Of a stretch of 64,000 nucleotides of DNA, positions 26,157 to 35,860 are shown piece after piece (within the stretch, counting starts at the first letter, position 1; every line of letters starts with the position of its first letter). The translations under genes and the position numbers were made by a program. The notes beneath the pieces are model-generated. The model made no database searches, was not told the origin of the DNA, and worked only from the letters and a program-made list of their open reading frames with translations. The stretch lies in NCBI GenBank assembly GCA_020086605.1, contig JACBWW010000051.1, positions 1,010,097-1,074,096 on the forward strand. Direction: 5' to 3'. This DNA comes from Lanius collurio (taxonomy: Eukaryota > Chordata > Aves > Passeriformes > Laniidae).

Positions 26157-27662
26157 ACATGAACTAGGGAAAATTGTAGAAACCAAGAAGGTAATATAGC
26201 ATGAAGATGACTGACTGAACTTATTGTAATCAGCAAAGAGAGAAAAGGTAGTATGGAAATGATAGAGGGAGAGTACATACACACATACAGGCCATCAGGT
26301 TATTGTTTGACAAAGTGACTTTTCTCCCCCCAAGGACATTTTATCTATTTATGTAATCAGGGAGCAGTCTGCATGAGACTTGAAGAAAACAAATTTTCCT
26401 GCACTGGGAAGGAAATTGGATGTTTCTCTCACTGAATGTCATTATGCAGCAATGAAATAAACATGACTGTAAAGAAAGTGACATGGCATAACATAAAATG
26501 TGAATTTGTACCTTTGCCTGTGTCCCAACACATAAACCTCACACAAGTCCAATCATTCCCATTATGTCAGCACTCTGAAAGCAGGGTTAAGGTAGGGACA
26601 GGTGACTCTGTTTATTTCTGATACTGTACTAGCTCCTAAATCACTGACACTGTCTGCTAAGGAAAATTATATATTTTACAGAGTTCCATGACAGGTCAAT
26701 ACAGAATTTATTCCCCATACATTCAGTACTTGCTGGTGGAGACACCTTTACTTCTCTTTGCCAAGTCCATTAATGTGAAGGGTTAGTGTCGTGACACAAG
26801 GCAATGATACTACATGGGTCTTAAAGGTTAAATTAAATGTTACAGTGCATTACACCAGTTGAAATGACATGTCCTGCTTCTGTCTTAAAAAGTGGCTTTT
26901 TTTGTAAAGTATGGTTCTGCTGAGAAGTTGGTATCAGGGTTCCAAATGACATTGTGATGACTGACTTGCATCATTTTTCTCAAGCCACAGATATTTTTTT
27001 TTTCCTCAACTTCTACCTTCATTTTAACTGGCAGTCCAGAAATTTTTTCACGAATGCTGAGACTCAGGCAGGTCTACCAAACCCTCACCCCTCACCACCC
27101 CTCCACAGATCAGCCAGACAAGCCCTTGCTGCAGATCCACAGCTACAGCTTGAATAACATGGGGCTGAACAGGAGTGATTTAACAGCAATTCAGAAACTT
27201 ATTTGTAAACAAAACAGCCTAGTGAGGCTGTGAATCTTCCTCTGCAATAAACCAAGCACCCCAATAACCCTTACTCCATGTTTCAGTAAAGGCTTCTGCT
27301 TTAATTCACAATTCCACAGACTTTTCCTCCTCTTTGGTCAGTGAGGAAGCTGGAGGTAATTTGAGAAAGTTGCTTTTTAGAAAGAAAGGGTTTTTCAAAC
27401 TCTGCTACCAATGCCCATTTCTGTTGGTAATTCCAAAGCCAGAAACAGTATCCATGTGAAACCTGCATACATTCAGAGGTTTTGAATATGCATATGAAAA
27501 TATTTTATTCAATACTAATAATTAAAATGGCTTTACAGATTAAGGTCATACACCACTTCAGCTAATAAGTCTATCCATATACCAATAGCAGGAATACATT
27601 CAGATTCTATTATGATCCCATAGATGAATTGGATCAGTATTTTCAACAGTAAAATCATATCT

Positions 27663-27667
27663 CTGTC
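27663..27667. repeat. target-site duplication, 5' side
   Basis: CTGTC immediately precedes the TGTTG start of the 5' LTR. The same five bases occur at 30265-30269, one base beyond CAACA of the 3' LTR. A 5-bp duplication is typical of ERVL-like integrases. The extra A at 30264 leaves a small doubt. Confidence 0.55.
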
Positions 27668-27966
27668 TGTTGAGGTACCTCTCCCTCCGAGGTCCCGGGG
27701 CGAGGGACCCTGGAGTCCACGGGTCTGTCCCCGTCCCCATGGCACATGTGGCCTTTGACTGTCTTCTGATTGATTGCTGGGGGCTCCCTGGGCTCTGGAA
27801 GAAGGGGGTAGTCTCGTGATTGTGAAGGAGTTGGCCATGAGACCTTGGCCTTGATGGGGCTGGAGGGAAATAAACATCCATCAACACCTATAGAAATATT
27901 GCTTCATCTTTCATTCCAACGTTCATTGATATCTTATACTTGTTGTAAGGATTCCCCATTACAACA
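27668..27966 (+). repeat. 5' LTR of the cold-shock element
   Basis: This 299-bp LTR begins TGTTGAGGTACC and ends CCATTACAACA. It holds a GC-rich U3 (ggtcccggggcgagg) and an AATAAA signal at 27869-27874, about 90 bp before the end. The last 50 bp are the part most diverged from the 3' copy. Antisense open frames here (27533-27887) have no meaning as genes. Confidence 0.85.
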
Positions 27967-28111
27967 AATGGTGGAGATATGTGGACATTCGATCCCTGAA
28001 AACGATTTCTAAAGGTCCAGAGTGCACCAAAGTGAATTGTGAGTAATTGAACTTTCTTATTGTCTTGGTTTTGGCTGTACTTTCTGACCAGATGGAGAAA
28101 TCAGAGGACTT
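27967..28111 (+). other. leader with degenerate primer-binding region
   Basis: Directly after the LTR comes aATGGTGGAGATATG. TGG is the usual start of a tRNA primer-binding site, and TTCGATCC further on looks like the complement of a tRNA T-arm. However, I cannot assign a tRNA: the spacing is about 2 nt off. A GTGAGT (from about 28039) and a pyrimidine-rich stretch ending ctgaccag at 28091 resemble a splice donor and acceptor. An ATG at 28092 is in a different frame from the gag-like frame that follows. Confidence 0.4.
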
Positions 28112-28387
28112 GTGGCTGAGTCACAGAAAAAAGTTTACTTGGAAGTGAAAGAAATATTAGCACAACAAAATGCAAAACTGGACCCAGGATATTTAGAACA
28201 CTTTTTTAACTGGCTTTTCAAACATTTCTTTTATGTCACTCGAGACTTAATTTTTGATGTTGGCTTTCCTGTGACTAGAGGGGACAATTTTTGGAAAGAA
28301 ATCAATGAGTTGATAATGATCCAGTCAAGAAGTGGAATGGTAGTAGAATTGATCCTAGCATTTTTGCAATTGAAGATGCTCTCATAA
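28112..28387 (+). pseudogene. gag-like N-terminal fragment (frameshifted)
   Basis: The frame is open for 91 codons. It contains EILAQQNAKLDPGYLEHFF and RGDNFWKEINELIMIQSRSG, helical and rich in aromatic residues. Position in the element (first frame after the leader) points to gag or a matrix-like domain, but I do not recognise a named family. There is no in-frame ATG at its head: the first codon shown is GTG, and the nearest upstream ATG (28092) is in another frame. A one-base shift at about 28345-28352 moves the plausible reading into the next frame, so the last dozen codons here are probably spurious. Not expressible as it stands. Confidence 0.55.
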
Positions 28388-28680
28388 AGCACATACTCGG
28401 TCCCAGTAACACAGAGGTGCCTGCGGCTGAGGTGCCTGCGGTGGAGGTGCCCAGCCCCCCTAAAAGCACAAGCTGTAGAGCAGACCCCATCCCTGTATTG
28501 GAGTGCACTCCCGAGCGACAGCGGGCGAGAGAGCGACGACAAAGACGCTGGATGCGAGAGTGCATCCCTAGGGGTCTCCGAGGTATTCTTACACTGAATA
28601 AAGAGGGACAGATAGTAGAAATAGCTGCTGAGAAACGCAAGCAGTGGGAGCAGAGGTGCGAGCAGCAGAGCAAGCAGTGA
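28352..28680 (+). pseudogene. gag-like middle part, arginine-rich, ends at TGA
   Basis: In the frame entered after the shift near 28350 there is first a short imperfect repeat (VPAAEVPAVEVP, 28417-28452). Next comes a strongly basic stretch with PERQRARERRQRRWMREC (about 28510-28563), then a Lys/Gln-rich helix. It ends at TGA 28678-28680, beyond which the same frame stays open. There is no CCHC zinc knuckle, the usual retroviral nucleocapsid motif. The Arg-rich block could bind RNA, as the glycine-arginine boxes of foamy virus Gag do (inference). Confidence 0.5.
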
Positions 28681-29169
28681 GGGCAGCAGCAAGGGTGGTG
28701 GCGAGAGCGGCAGCAAGAGAGGTGTGACCCAGCGATGGCCACCCCATGCCAGGTGGCACGTGACAGTCCGAGCCTGAGCCTTGCACCAAGAAAGGCAGCG
28801 GCGACTGCGGCAGTTGCTATGAGCTGTGACCGCTGTGAGCTGCGCCGTGCTGAGCTGGATACACGTGAGCAGCATGGCAGCGGCGAGACAGGAACCGGCA
28901 GCAACACAGCTGACAGCAACACAGCCAACAGTAGCAGCAGCAGCAGTGCCGGCGGTACAAAGCTGCGCACATGCAAACGCCTCGCAGGGCACGGCCATGC
29001 AGCCACACGAACAGCCAAGGAGCATGGAGCAGTCATGCGGAGCTCCAGAAGAGAAGCAAGCGCAGCACCAAGCAGCGGTGCGGAGGTGGCTGAAGGCAGA
29101 GCAGCCGGCAGGGTCAGCGTGCACCAGCACGGCCCGACTGGACCCACACAGTCCCACACGCAATCCTGA
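28681..29169 (+). pseudogene. CpG- and CAG-rich linker of the element, second TGA
   Basis: The same frame continues from 28681 to a second TGA at 29167-29169. The peptide is low-complexity, rich in Gln, Ala, Ser, Thr and Arg. It is encoded by imperfect CAG/AGC repeats with many CpGs, in sharp contrast to the AT-rich surroundings. An overlapping frame (28826-29341) is also open here, so the true frame is uncertain. Both stops in the favoured frame are TGA, the codon that CGA becomes by CpG decay, which suggests recent-style decay and not an ancestral end. Confidence 0.4.
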
Positions 29170-29760
29170 GGAGTTGAAACCCCGCAGCAGGAACGCGCTG
29201 GCGGCCCCAGCCCCGGCGGTCCTGGCTGCGGCAGCTCCAGCACAAGAGAGAGCGAAAGTGAAAGCAAGAACAAGGGAGCGCAGAAAAAGAAGAAAGTTAT
29301 CCCAGCTAAGGTTTTTGGAACTGTTAAAGGGTATAATGTAAAGAAAATTTACTGTTTCTTATTGAGAAGTGATAAAGGAGAAAGTATTTTTGTCCACAAA
29401 TCTGCTGTTGTGAAAAATAACCCCAAAAGTAATGTTCCAATCTTAGAAGGAGAAAGGGTGGAGTTTAAAATTGTACAAGGAAGAAAGGGCCCACAGGCCG
29501 CCTGTGTTACAGGCCCTGGGGGTGCCCCTGTGAAAGGCAGTAGATATGCTAGACAATATCCCCATAATCCCTATCCTTTCCCCTATCCCACCTTCCCCCA
29601 TTTATCCCATGACCCTTTATTCCCCATATATACCCAATTCAAATTTCCCTTTCTGGTTCCCTTCACAAAACCATGCTTTTCCATTTGCCATGAACCCCTT
29701 GGCAATGCCCATGGGGGGCATGAAAAGGAGGGAGGGAAGAAATTAACTGTCATTTTCTAA
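29170..29760 (+). pseudogene. cold-shock domain (Y-box type) with Pro/Tyr-rich tail
   Basis: The frame is open from 29170 and has no ATG before the domain. A Gly/Pro/Ser-rich lead and a KKKK run are followed by a cold-shock domain at about 29293-29553. The RNP1-like strand KIYCFL is at 29344-29361, the RNP2-like strand IFVHKS at 29386-29403, and the Y-box-specific end CVTGPGGAPVKGSRYA at 29503-29550. The two Phe and the His that stack on nucleic acid are kept. The conserved Trp of GTVKWFN is Gly here (GGG at 29329-29331), and the RNP1 glycines are lost. That ending points to the YBX1/2/3 group, not LIN28 or bacterial Csp. A Pro/Tyr/Phe-rich tail follows. A neighbouring frame (to 29746) reads equally well after about 29600, so a further shift is possible. 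Confidence 0.85.
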
Positions 29761-29953
29761 GATTCCAACAGGTACAGAAAAGAAAAAGCACTCTCCTGAC
29801 TCAGTTTCCATCTGAAGCATGCTCAAATCCTCTCTCCCTTCTGATATTCCAAAGAAAATCTGTTTGGACATTTGGGGACTCAAGATAGTGGCTTCTCTTC
29901 TTTTGAAATTGTTTTGTTATGTTTATCCAGCTGTTTCCCATGTTCTTTTATTT

Positions 29954-29970
29954 AAAAAGATGGGGTGAAT
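29954..29970 (+). promoter_or_regulatory. polypurine tract
   Basis: AAAAAGATGGGGTGAAT lies immediately before the 3' LTR (which starts TATTG, against TGTTG in the 5' copy). It is purine except for three T. This is the expected position of the plus-strand primer in a retroelement. Confidence 0.7.
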
Positions 29971-30263
29971 TATTGAGGTACCTCTCCCTCCAAGGTCCCG
30001 GGGGAGGGACCCTTGAGTGCACGAGTCTGTCCCTGTCCCCATGTCATGTGTGCCCCATGCCTGTCTTCTGATTGATTGCTGGGGGCTTCCTGGGCTCTGG
30101 AAGAAGGGGGTAGTCTCATGATTGTGAGGGAGTCAGCCATGAGACCTCGGCCATGATGATGCTGGAGGGAAATAAACATCCATCAACATCTATAGAAATA
30201 TCGCCTCATATTTCCTTCCTACTCGTCGAAAAGTTCTTGTTGCAAGTTATCCCCATTGCAACA
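29971..30263 (+). repeat. 3' LTR of the cold-shock element
   Basis: This 293-bp copy aligns from TATTGAGGTACC to CCATTGCAACA with the 5' LTR. AATAAA is at 30171-30176. Differences from the 5' copy are spread along the length, with an especially diverged block just before the end and one in the middle (about 30040-30060). Confidence 0.85.
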
Positions 30264-30879
30264 ACTGTCAGTTGCCTCTCTGCCATGACTCAGAATGGGA
30301 TCACAGCTGGACAATACAATCCTCTTAGAAGATACAGCTGCATGCAGTTTTAGATTGGAATTGTTTTTATTAATAATGTCTTCTTCAGATTTCACTCTGA
30401 TCTCTGTAAACCAATGAAAACTCAGCTGAATTCAAAGGGTTAAAACAGTATCAAACCAAAAAAAAACTGAGTCAGAAAACCCTTAAAACCTCCACATCAG
30501 TTTTGACAGTCTACCATAAATATGTTACCATATTAATACTATAAACAATTATTTGACCTTGTCAAGTCCCATAAATAAATGAAGCCTAGGCTATAGATTA
30601 ATTGATGTATACAACTGATTTTCCACACAAGCTTTTGCATTTTTTTTGCACAGAGGAGGTGAGTTTGTAATTGATTAAACAATAATATAACAGCAAAATG
30701 AGGCCTGATAGTACCGACAGTATTTTAAGAATCCAATGGGATGTAGATGGATTTTTAAACTTGCTGAAAACCATGAGGTGAATGTCAAATTAACACCCCT
30801 TAAATTTAATTTCTGACCTGGAAAAATCAGAGTGAGAAGGAAAACAACAATAAATCAGTATTTTCTTTGTTGTTTTATA

Positions 30880-31018
30880 CTTTTGGAGTAGTTAATATGG
30901 TTATTAATTTACTTATAAGGTTTAGTTAATGTAATACTTTTGGATTCTATACAGTTGGGATTATAATGATCCAATTTAGAGAGTTGGTTTTATGTATTTT
31001 TCAAATGCTGTTTAAGAT
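30880..31018. repeat. degenerate T-rich tandem repeat, left part
   Basis: The sequence turns T-rich and shows the recurring phrase ctatacagttgggattat, then gagagttggttttatg. It is the left edge of a block that reappears on the other side of the LTR at 31019-32080. Confidence 0.5.
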
Positions 31019-32080
31019 TGTCATGGTTTGACACTGGCTCAACTCCAAGCACACATGGGAGATGCTCGCTGACCCTCCCCTGCCACAGCTGGGCAGAGGG
31101 GAGAGGGAAAAAAAATTTAATGAAGACATTACTGGTTGAGATAGGAACCTGGAGAAAACACTTCAAAGGCAAAACAGGCTTAACTTAAAGTTATAAAGTG
31201 AATTTATTGCTAACAGATTCAAAGGAGGATAAAGAGAAGTAAAACAAACCCTTAGAACACCTTTTCCCCCCAGCCTCTCCCTCCTTCCCGCCAACAGCGC
31301 AGGGAGCCAGGGCCTGGGGGTTTGGTCAGTTCATGACTGAGATGTCCTTCCACTGCTCCGGGAGGAGTCCTTCCCCTGTGAGGCCGGAGGGTCCCTCCCA
31401 CAGGAGATTGTTCTCCATGAACCTCTCCAACGTGTGTCCACTCTCACGAGCAGCAGTCCTACAGCACCTGCTGCTACATCAGTCCCTCCCATGGGCACAC
31501 AGTCCTCCCAAAACTGCTGTGCCGTGGGTCCCTTTCCCAGGGTGCAGCCCTCCCAGGACAGGCTGCTCCAGCCTGGGAGCAGGGCTCGCTCTCTCCACTG
31601 GGTCTCCCACTGGATCACAGCCTCCTCCAGGCACCCACCCACTCCAGCACGGGCACCTCCCCGGGGGCTGTGGGTGCATCTCTGCCTCCCCCATGGATCC
31701 CCAGGGGCTGCAGGGGCACAGCTGCTTCACCATGGCCATCACCACGGCCTGCAGAGGCATCTTGGCTCCGGGGCCTGGAGCACCTCCTGCCCCTCCTTCT
31801 TCACTGACCTTGGTGTCTCCCTCACGTTCTCACCTCCTCCTCTTCTCTGACCAGCAGCAAAACCCTCCTGACTTGGTTTTGATTTTGTTTTTAAATACGT
31901 TATCACAGAGGCGTTACCAACCTCTCTCATTGGCCCAGCTTTGGCCAGCAGCGTGTCCATTTCTCAGAGCCATCAGAGACTGGCTCTGCTGGACATGGTG
32001 GAAGCTTCCAGGAGGTTCTCACAGGAGCCACCTCTCTGGCCCCTCCACTACCAAACATCAGGCCGTGCAAAACCAATACA
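31019..32080 (-). mobile_element. solo LTR, about 1.06 kb
   Basis: It starts TGTCATGGTTTGACACTGG and ends AAAACCAATACA, the ends of a long LTR that I recall as common in bird genomes. AATAAA is on the minus strand (31203-31208), so the retroviral sense is minus. The GC-rich centre (about 31260-31850) contains imperfect repeats around CTGCTCCAG...GGGTCCC. The 301-codon frame at 31333-32238 and its overlapping frames are by-products. The insertion splits the T-rich tandem repeat. No clear target duplication was found. Confidence 0.75.
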
Positions 32081-33528
32081 TTATACAAAAAGTGGAGTGT
32101 TTATACATTGGATCCTTTAGTGGTTTGGTTTTTCAAACTTTGGATTTTTCTACAGTTAGTATTTTGTACTCTGATTTTATTTTTTCTTTTATACTTTCTA
32201 TACAGTTGGTTTTTATATTTGGTTCTCCATATGGTTGAATATTGTTAGACTTTTTATTTTTTATGTGGCTTATTTTAAAACTTTTGTTTGTTAAAAAATT
32301 CTTTTTTTCCTACACTTACACAGTTGGTTTTAATTTGGTGGGTGTTCTATATATGGCGGATTTTTCCAAAATTTCTCTTTTTTACAGTGGTTGTAATTAC
32401 AGATAATCTTTTGGTATGATTGGTTTTAAAAGGATTGAGGTTTTAAACACTTTTTTGTTTACTACATTTTAGCTTTTAAATACAATTGGGCATTTCTACC
32501 TTGGTTGTTTATTCCATATGATTGCTTTTATACTGTTGGTAGTTGATTTAGTTGGCTTTTGATGCAGTCAGGTTGTAATATAATTGGGTTTTGGCATCCA
32601 GCTGTATTTCTGCCACTGGTGTGTTCTATACTTTTGAGGTTTATGCAGTTGGTTTTTGGCTGGCCTTCTTTATATATTTTGTTCATTATACTTTGGCTGT
32701 TTAATGTGTTTGGGTATTTATGCTTTCATATTGTAATACATTTAGTTTTTAGACTGTTTTTCATACGGTTGCTTTTTCATACAGTTGGGCTTCTGTATTG
32801 TCAGGTTTTTATGTCTGAGGTTTACTCAATTGTTTTTTACACAGCTGTTATTATAGTTGGTTTTCTACCCAGCTGTTTTTTGCACATTTGGTTTTAAGCA
32901 AGTTTTTACAAGCTTTTTTATAAGGCTGGTTAGTACAGTTGGGGTTGGTATAGCTGGATTTTTACATGGGTGGTTTTAAACAATTTTTGTTCCCCCAGTT
33001 TTTTGCACGTATTTTTTTCCTTTTTTTTTCCACTATTGCCTTCTGCACAGCTGGTGAAAATATGATTGGTTTTACACAGTTATTACTAAACCAGTATTTT
33101 TTACAGGTGTTTTTACAGTGTTTTTTTTCACATGCTTGTTTTTCATAATATGGGTGCTATTTGGTATGGTTAGATTTTGTAACATTGGGGATTTTCACCT
33201 TGGTTTCGTATTACAGTTGAGTTTTTATACTGTTGGATTTTCATACCATTTGCTTTTACTGGGTTGCATTTTTATACAACTGGGCTTTACAGAATGGACT
33301 TTTTACCTGGTTGTGTTTATAGACTTTCTTTTCTGAATTTTACATTTAGTTTACATTACAGTTGAGGGATTTTTATGGATTTAATACAATTGGTTTTTAG
33401 TTCTGTGGGTTTTTTGTGTGGTTGTTTTAGTGCAGTTAATTTTGATATAGCTGGTTGCTTATACAGCAGGGTTTTTCTCTTTTTTTTGCTTTTTCTACAA
33501 TTTATTTATATGTATATATGTACACATA
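32081..33528. repeat. degenerate T-rich tandem repeat, main block
   Basis: For about 1.45 kb the plus strand is T- and G-rich, with T-runs of 4-8 alternating with short GC-containing spacers. Examples are ctatacagttggtttttat (32200-32219), cacagttggttttaa, tatgcagttggtttttgg and catacagttgggcttctg. A rough unit is acagttggtttttat with spacing of about 14-22 bp, much diverged. It gives strong strand asymmetry. It ends in a TATG-rich stretch (about 33498-33528). Open frames here are not genes. Confidence 0.65.
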
Positions 33529-34065
33529 TGTAATAAACTCTTTAGCCAATTAAAATTTAATTAGATTTTTATTAACAAATGTAAGCTATAGACAATAACA
33601 GACCATAGATAGCAAACCGCTGAGCTACAAAACAAAGGGAGCAGCACTGGCGGCTTAGCCAAGAGGTACAGGCACACCCATTAAACTAGGAGGATACTTT
33701 TTATACTCTGGAGCTAAGCTGAGCTCCTCCCTTGACCCTGCCTCTACACAGTATTTGGATTGGCTGGTTCTCAGCCAGGGATCTTCTTCATTGGTGATTG
33801 TCCAATGGGGTCTTCCATCTTCTCCTCTTGTGTTAATGTGGTTACCACCCATGCCCCTCTTTCACCTCATGCCCAGAAACTTCTATGACCAGTTTTTAAT
33901 CATAAATACAAATTTTACACAAGAACATTTGTCAACTTATACAACTAATTACTTCACATAAACATTAATCCCAATACAATGACTCATTAACCTACTAACT
34001 TACTAATGCACGATTAATAAACTCATTAACGTATGAAAGCCAATTCCCTACTTCTTTTTATAACA
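33529..34065 (-). mobile_element. putative solo LTR, about 540 bp
   Basis: The ends are TGTAATAA at the left and TTATAACA at the right, an imperfect inverted pair. On the minus strand there are CCAAT boxes (in the region 33765-33815), a TATAAAAAG box (33697-33705) and AATAAA (33568-33573), in that order, as in a retroviral U3-R. It lies between the T-rich block and the next LTR. The target duplication is unclear among the TATG repeats around it. Confidence 0.5.
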
Positions 34066-34088
34066 TATATGTATATTGTATTTATATC

Positions 34089-35274
34089 TGTCTTGGTTTG
34101 AAAGACAGGTGTCTGCCAAGGAAGGCAGGAACCTCCTTGGAATAGAAAATGTGACCCCCTTCCCTCCAAATTACTATAACTCTGAAATTATGGGTCTTTC
34201 AGGCAAAGATAGGTGAAAAGGAGTAACAGTTCTTTACTAGTATATATATGTACAACATATATAGCAACCACCACCACCAGCAGCCACTCCAAACAAAAGC
34301 AGAAACCCAACAACAGCCTTCTCTCGGCTGTCGGGCACCTTACCCTTCAGTGCAGTTCCGCTCACAGCCAGCAGGGGCGCTGGTGGCTCCCGGCCGGGCA
34401 GGGCGGGTGCAATGATTCCCCCGCGCCTGCAGGGGGCGCTGTGGTGCGAGCTCGGCCACCTCTGAGCAGTGGGTAATGGCGGGCGGGCCGGCGGGAGAGA
34501 GAGAAAAGGGGCTTCCTTCGCAAACTCACAGGGGCAGGCGGCCCCGGTGCCCCGCCGGGTGGCGAAATGGGCTGCAGCAGGAACCTCGGAGAGGTGGCTG
34601 GAACGGCAGGGACAAGCAGACTCCAGGGTGGCAAACAAAATGTAGCAGAAACTGCACAGGACCGGCGGAAATTGGGTGGACACAGAGTGCTGGGTTAGAG
34701 TGCAGTGAAAAAGGCCCAAGGCAGCGGCAGAAAGCAGTGGGTCTGGGCAGTGGCAGCTGGCCTGCTCCGTAGTAGCTGCTGTGTGCAGCTGGGGGATGCA
34801 CCCCTCTGGGAACTGAGACGGGGTCTGGGTCCTGGCTTTTTATTTGGGACACCCTAGTGGATGGTGAGGGTCCTTTCCAGTCAGATTGGGTGTTAATAAG
34901 GTCCCAGTCCAATGGCTGCTCTTGTGAGCAAAGGCTCACCCACAGTAAGGAAGAAGCAGTACAGGGCTGGGCTCCATGGTGGCACTGGATTTTCCTTGCA
35001 GAAAGCAACCGCTGCACCATCGTCCTCCAATGCTGAGAGCAAGTGAAAGGTAAGAGCTGAATCCAGCCCCTCACACCCCAGCCAAAATCTTGTGGTATCT
35101 CTGCCCTTCCCAAGAGAAAGCCTCTCAGGTAAGAGAGTAGCCAGCTGCACGTTTCCCCCACATTGGCCATTTGGTATGTCTCTTAAGTATTGGTAGTTAT
35201 GGTGTCTTCACAACAAATGGGAGAAAATTCCATAAGAGAAACAAAAACAAAAGGAAAAATCCTAATCTCCAACA
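34089..35274 (-). mobile_element. long LTR-like element with GC-rich core, about 1.19 kb
   Basis: It begins TGTCTTGGTTTGAAAGACAG, the same head as the LTR at 24306-24940 in the opposite orientation, and ends near CTAATCTCCAACA. A CpG-rich core (about 34330-34800) includes ccccgccgggtggcg. On the minus strand AATAAAAAG at about 34840 may be the TATA-like box. The right third (agaaagcaaccgctgcacc and following) has no coding frame. Long antisense frames (such as 34526-35170) are GC by-products. The exact right end and the target duplication are uncertain. Confidence 0.65.
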
Positions 35275-35366
35275 TCACACTTATAATAATTTCTGTGATC
35301 ATTTCTAATGCAGTTGGGGTTTTAGATGGTTTGGTTTAATATGGCTAATTTCTCTTTTTTTAGGTC
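35275..35366. repeat. T-rich tandem repeat, fragment
   Basis: This short piece of the T-rich repeat (tgcagttggggttttagatg) is trapped between two LTR-like insertions, showing that both landed in the same repeat block. Confidence 0.5.
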
Positions 35367-35860
35367 TGTCAGGAAAATTAATCCACAAACACCAGAAGTC
35401 TATGTCCAAAAAGGAGACAGAGGAGTCCCGTTACTTTATTCAAATAAAGGGAGAGGCCATGGGGCATTTCCCCTGGGGTCTCTCAAATTGTTAGAGGATG
35501 CAGCCTCCTATTTATTTTAATTTCCCAGCTGCATTTCCCTCTCTCTTTCCTCATTGGCTGAGGTACTTGAGAGGTACAGACCTCCCAAATTGCTTAATAC
35601 AGACCCCCTTCTAATGTATACTTCTCTTTTTTTCTTTTCCTATGGAATTTATGGTTCTTTCCATTACTGCTTTCATCTCCCAGTGTCTATCATTACCTAT
35701 CAGCAAAGCCACAGTTTGTTTGTAAAGACAAATCTCTCTCACTCCTTTCATCAATCAGTGGAATTCCTCCCACTGTTTCTTTGACCTCTCAGTATCTAGC
35801 TTTTACCTGTCAGCAGACCCACAGTTTGTTTGTAAAGACAAATCTCTCTCATTCCTTTCA
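35367..35860. mobile_element. putative solo LTR with internal duplication
   Basis: It runs from TGTCAGGAAAATTAATCC to CTCATTCCTTTCA (TG...CA). It contains a CTTTATTCAAATAAAG palindrome that supplies AATAAA on both strands (about 35434-35449). A segment of about 110 bp is repeated in tandem: the shared piece ending aaatctctctcaYtccttt finishes at 35750 and again at 35860. It is flanked by T-rich repeat on both sides. The target site is uncertain (GGTC/GGCC). Confidence 0.5.

Larger units (their letters stand above)
27668..30263 (+). mobile_element. non-autonomous LTR retroelement carrying a cold-shock domain
   Basis: Two LTRs in direct orientation (27668-27966 and 29971-30263) enclose 2.0 kb. 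The 5' LTR has TGTTG...CAACA termini. CTGTC lies directly before the 5' LTR (27663-27667) and one base after the 3' LTR (30265-30269), consistent with a 5-bp target duplication. A purine-rich tract precedes the 3' LTR. There is no protease, reverse transcriptase, integrase or envelope frame, so it would need enzymes from a related element. The only coding content is a broken gag-like frame ending in a Y-box-type cold-shock domain. By eye the LTRs differ at roughly one site in eight to ten, so the insertion is old. Confidence 0.85.

Noticed and set aside
28231..29273. Two minus-strand frames of more than 300 codons opposite the retroelement core
   Set aside because: They arise from the CpG/CAG-rich plus-strand sequence, are Ala/Cys/Ser-rich without domain features, and end inside the gag-like region.
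31333..32238. Plus-strand frame of 301 codons
   Set aside because: It lies almost wholly within a GC-rich LTR and runs out into the T-rich repeat. Overlapping frames on both strands are equally open.
34526..35170. Minus-strand frame of 214 codons
   Set aside because: It sits inside the GC-rich LTR-like element at 34089-35274. Overlapping frames are also open, and there is no recognisable domain.
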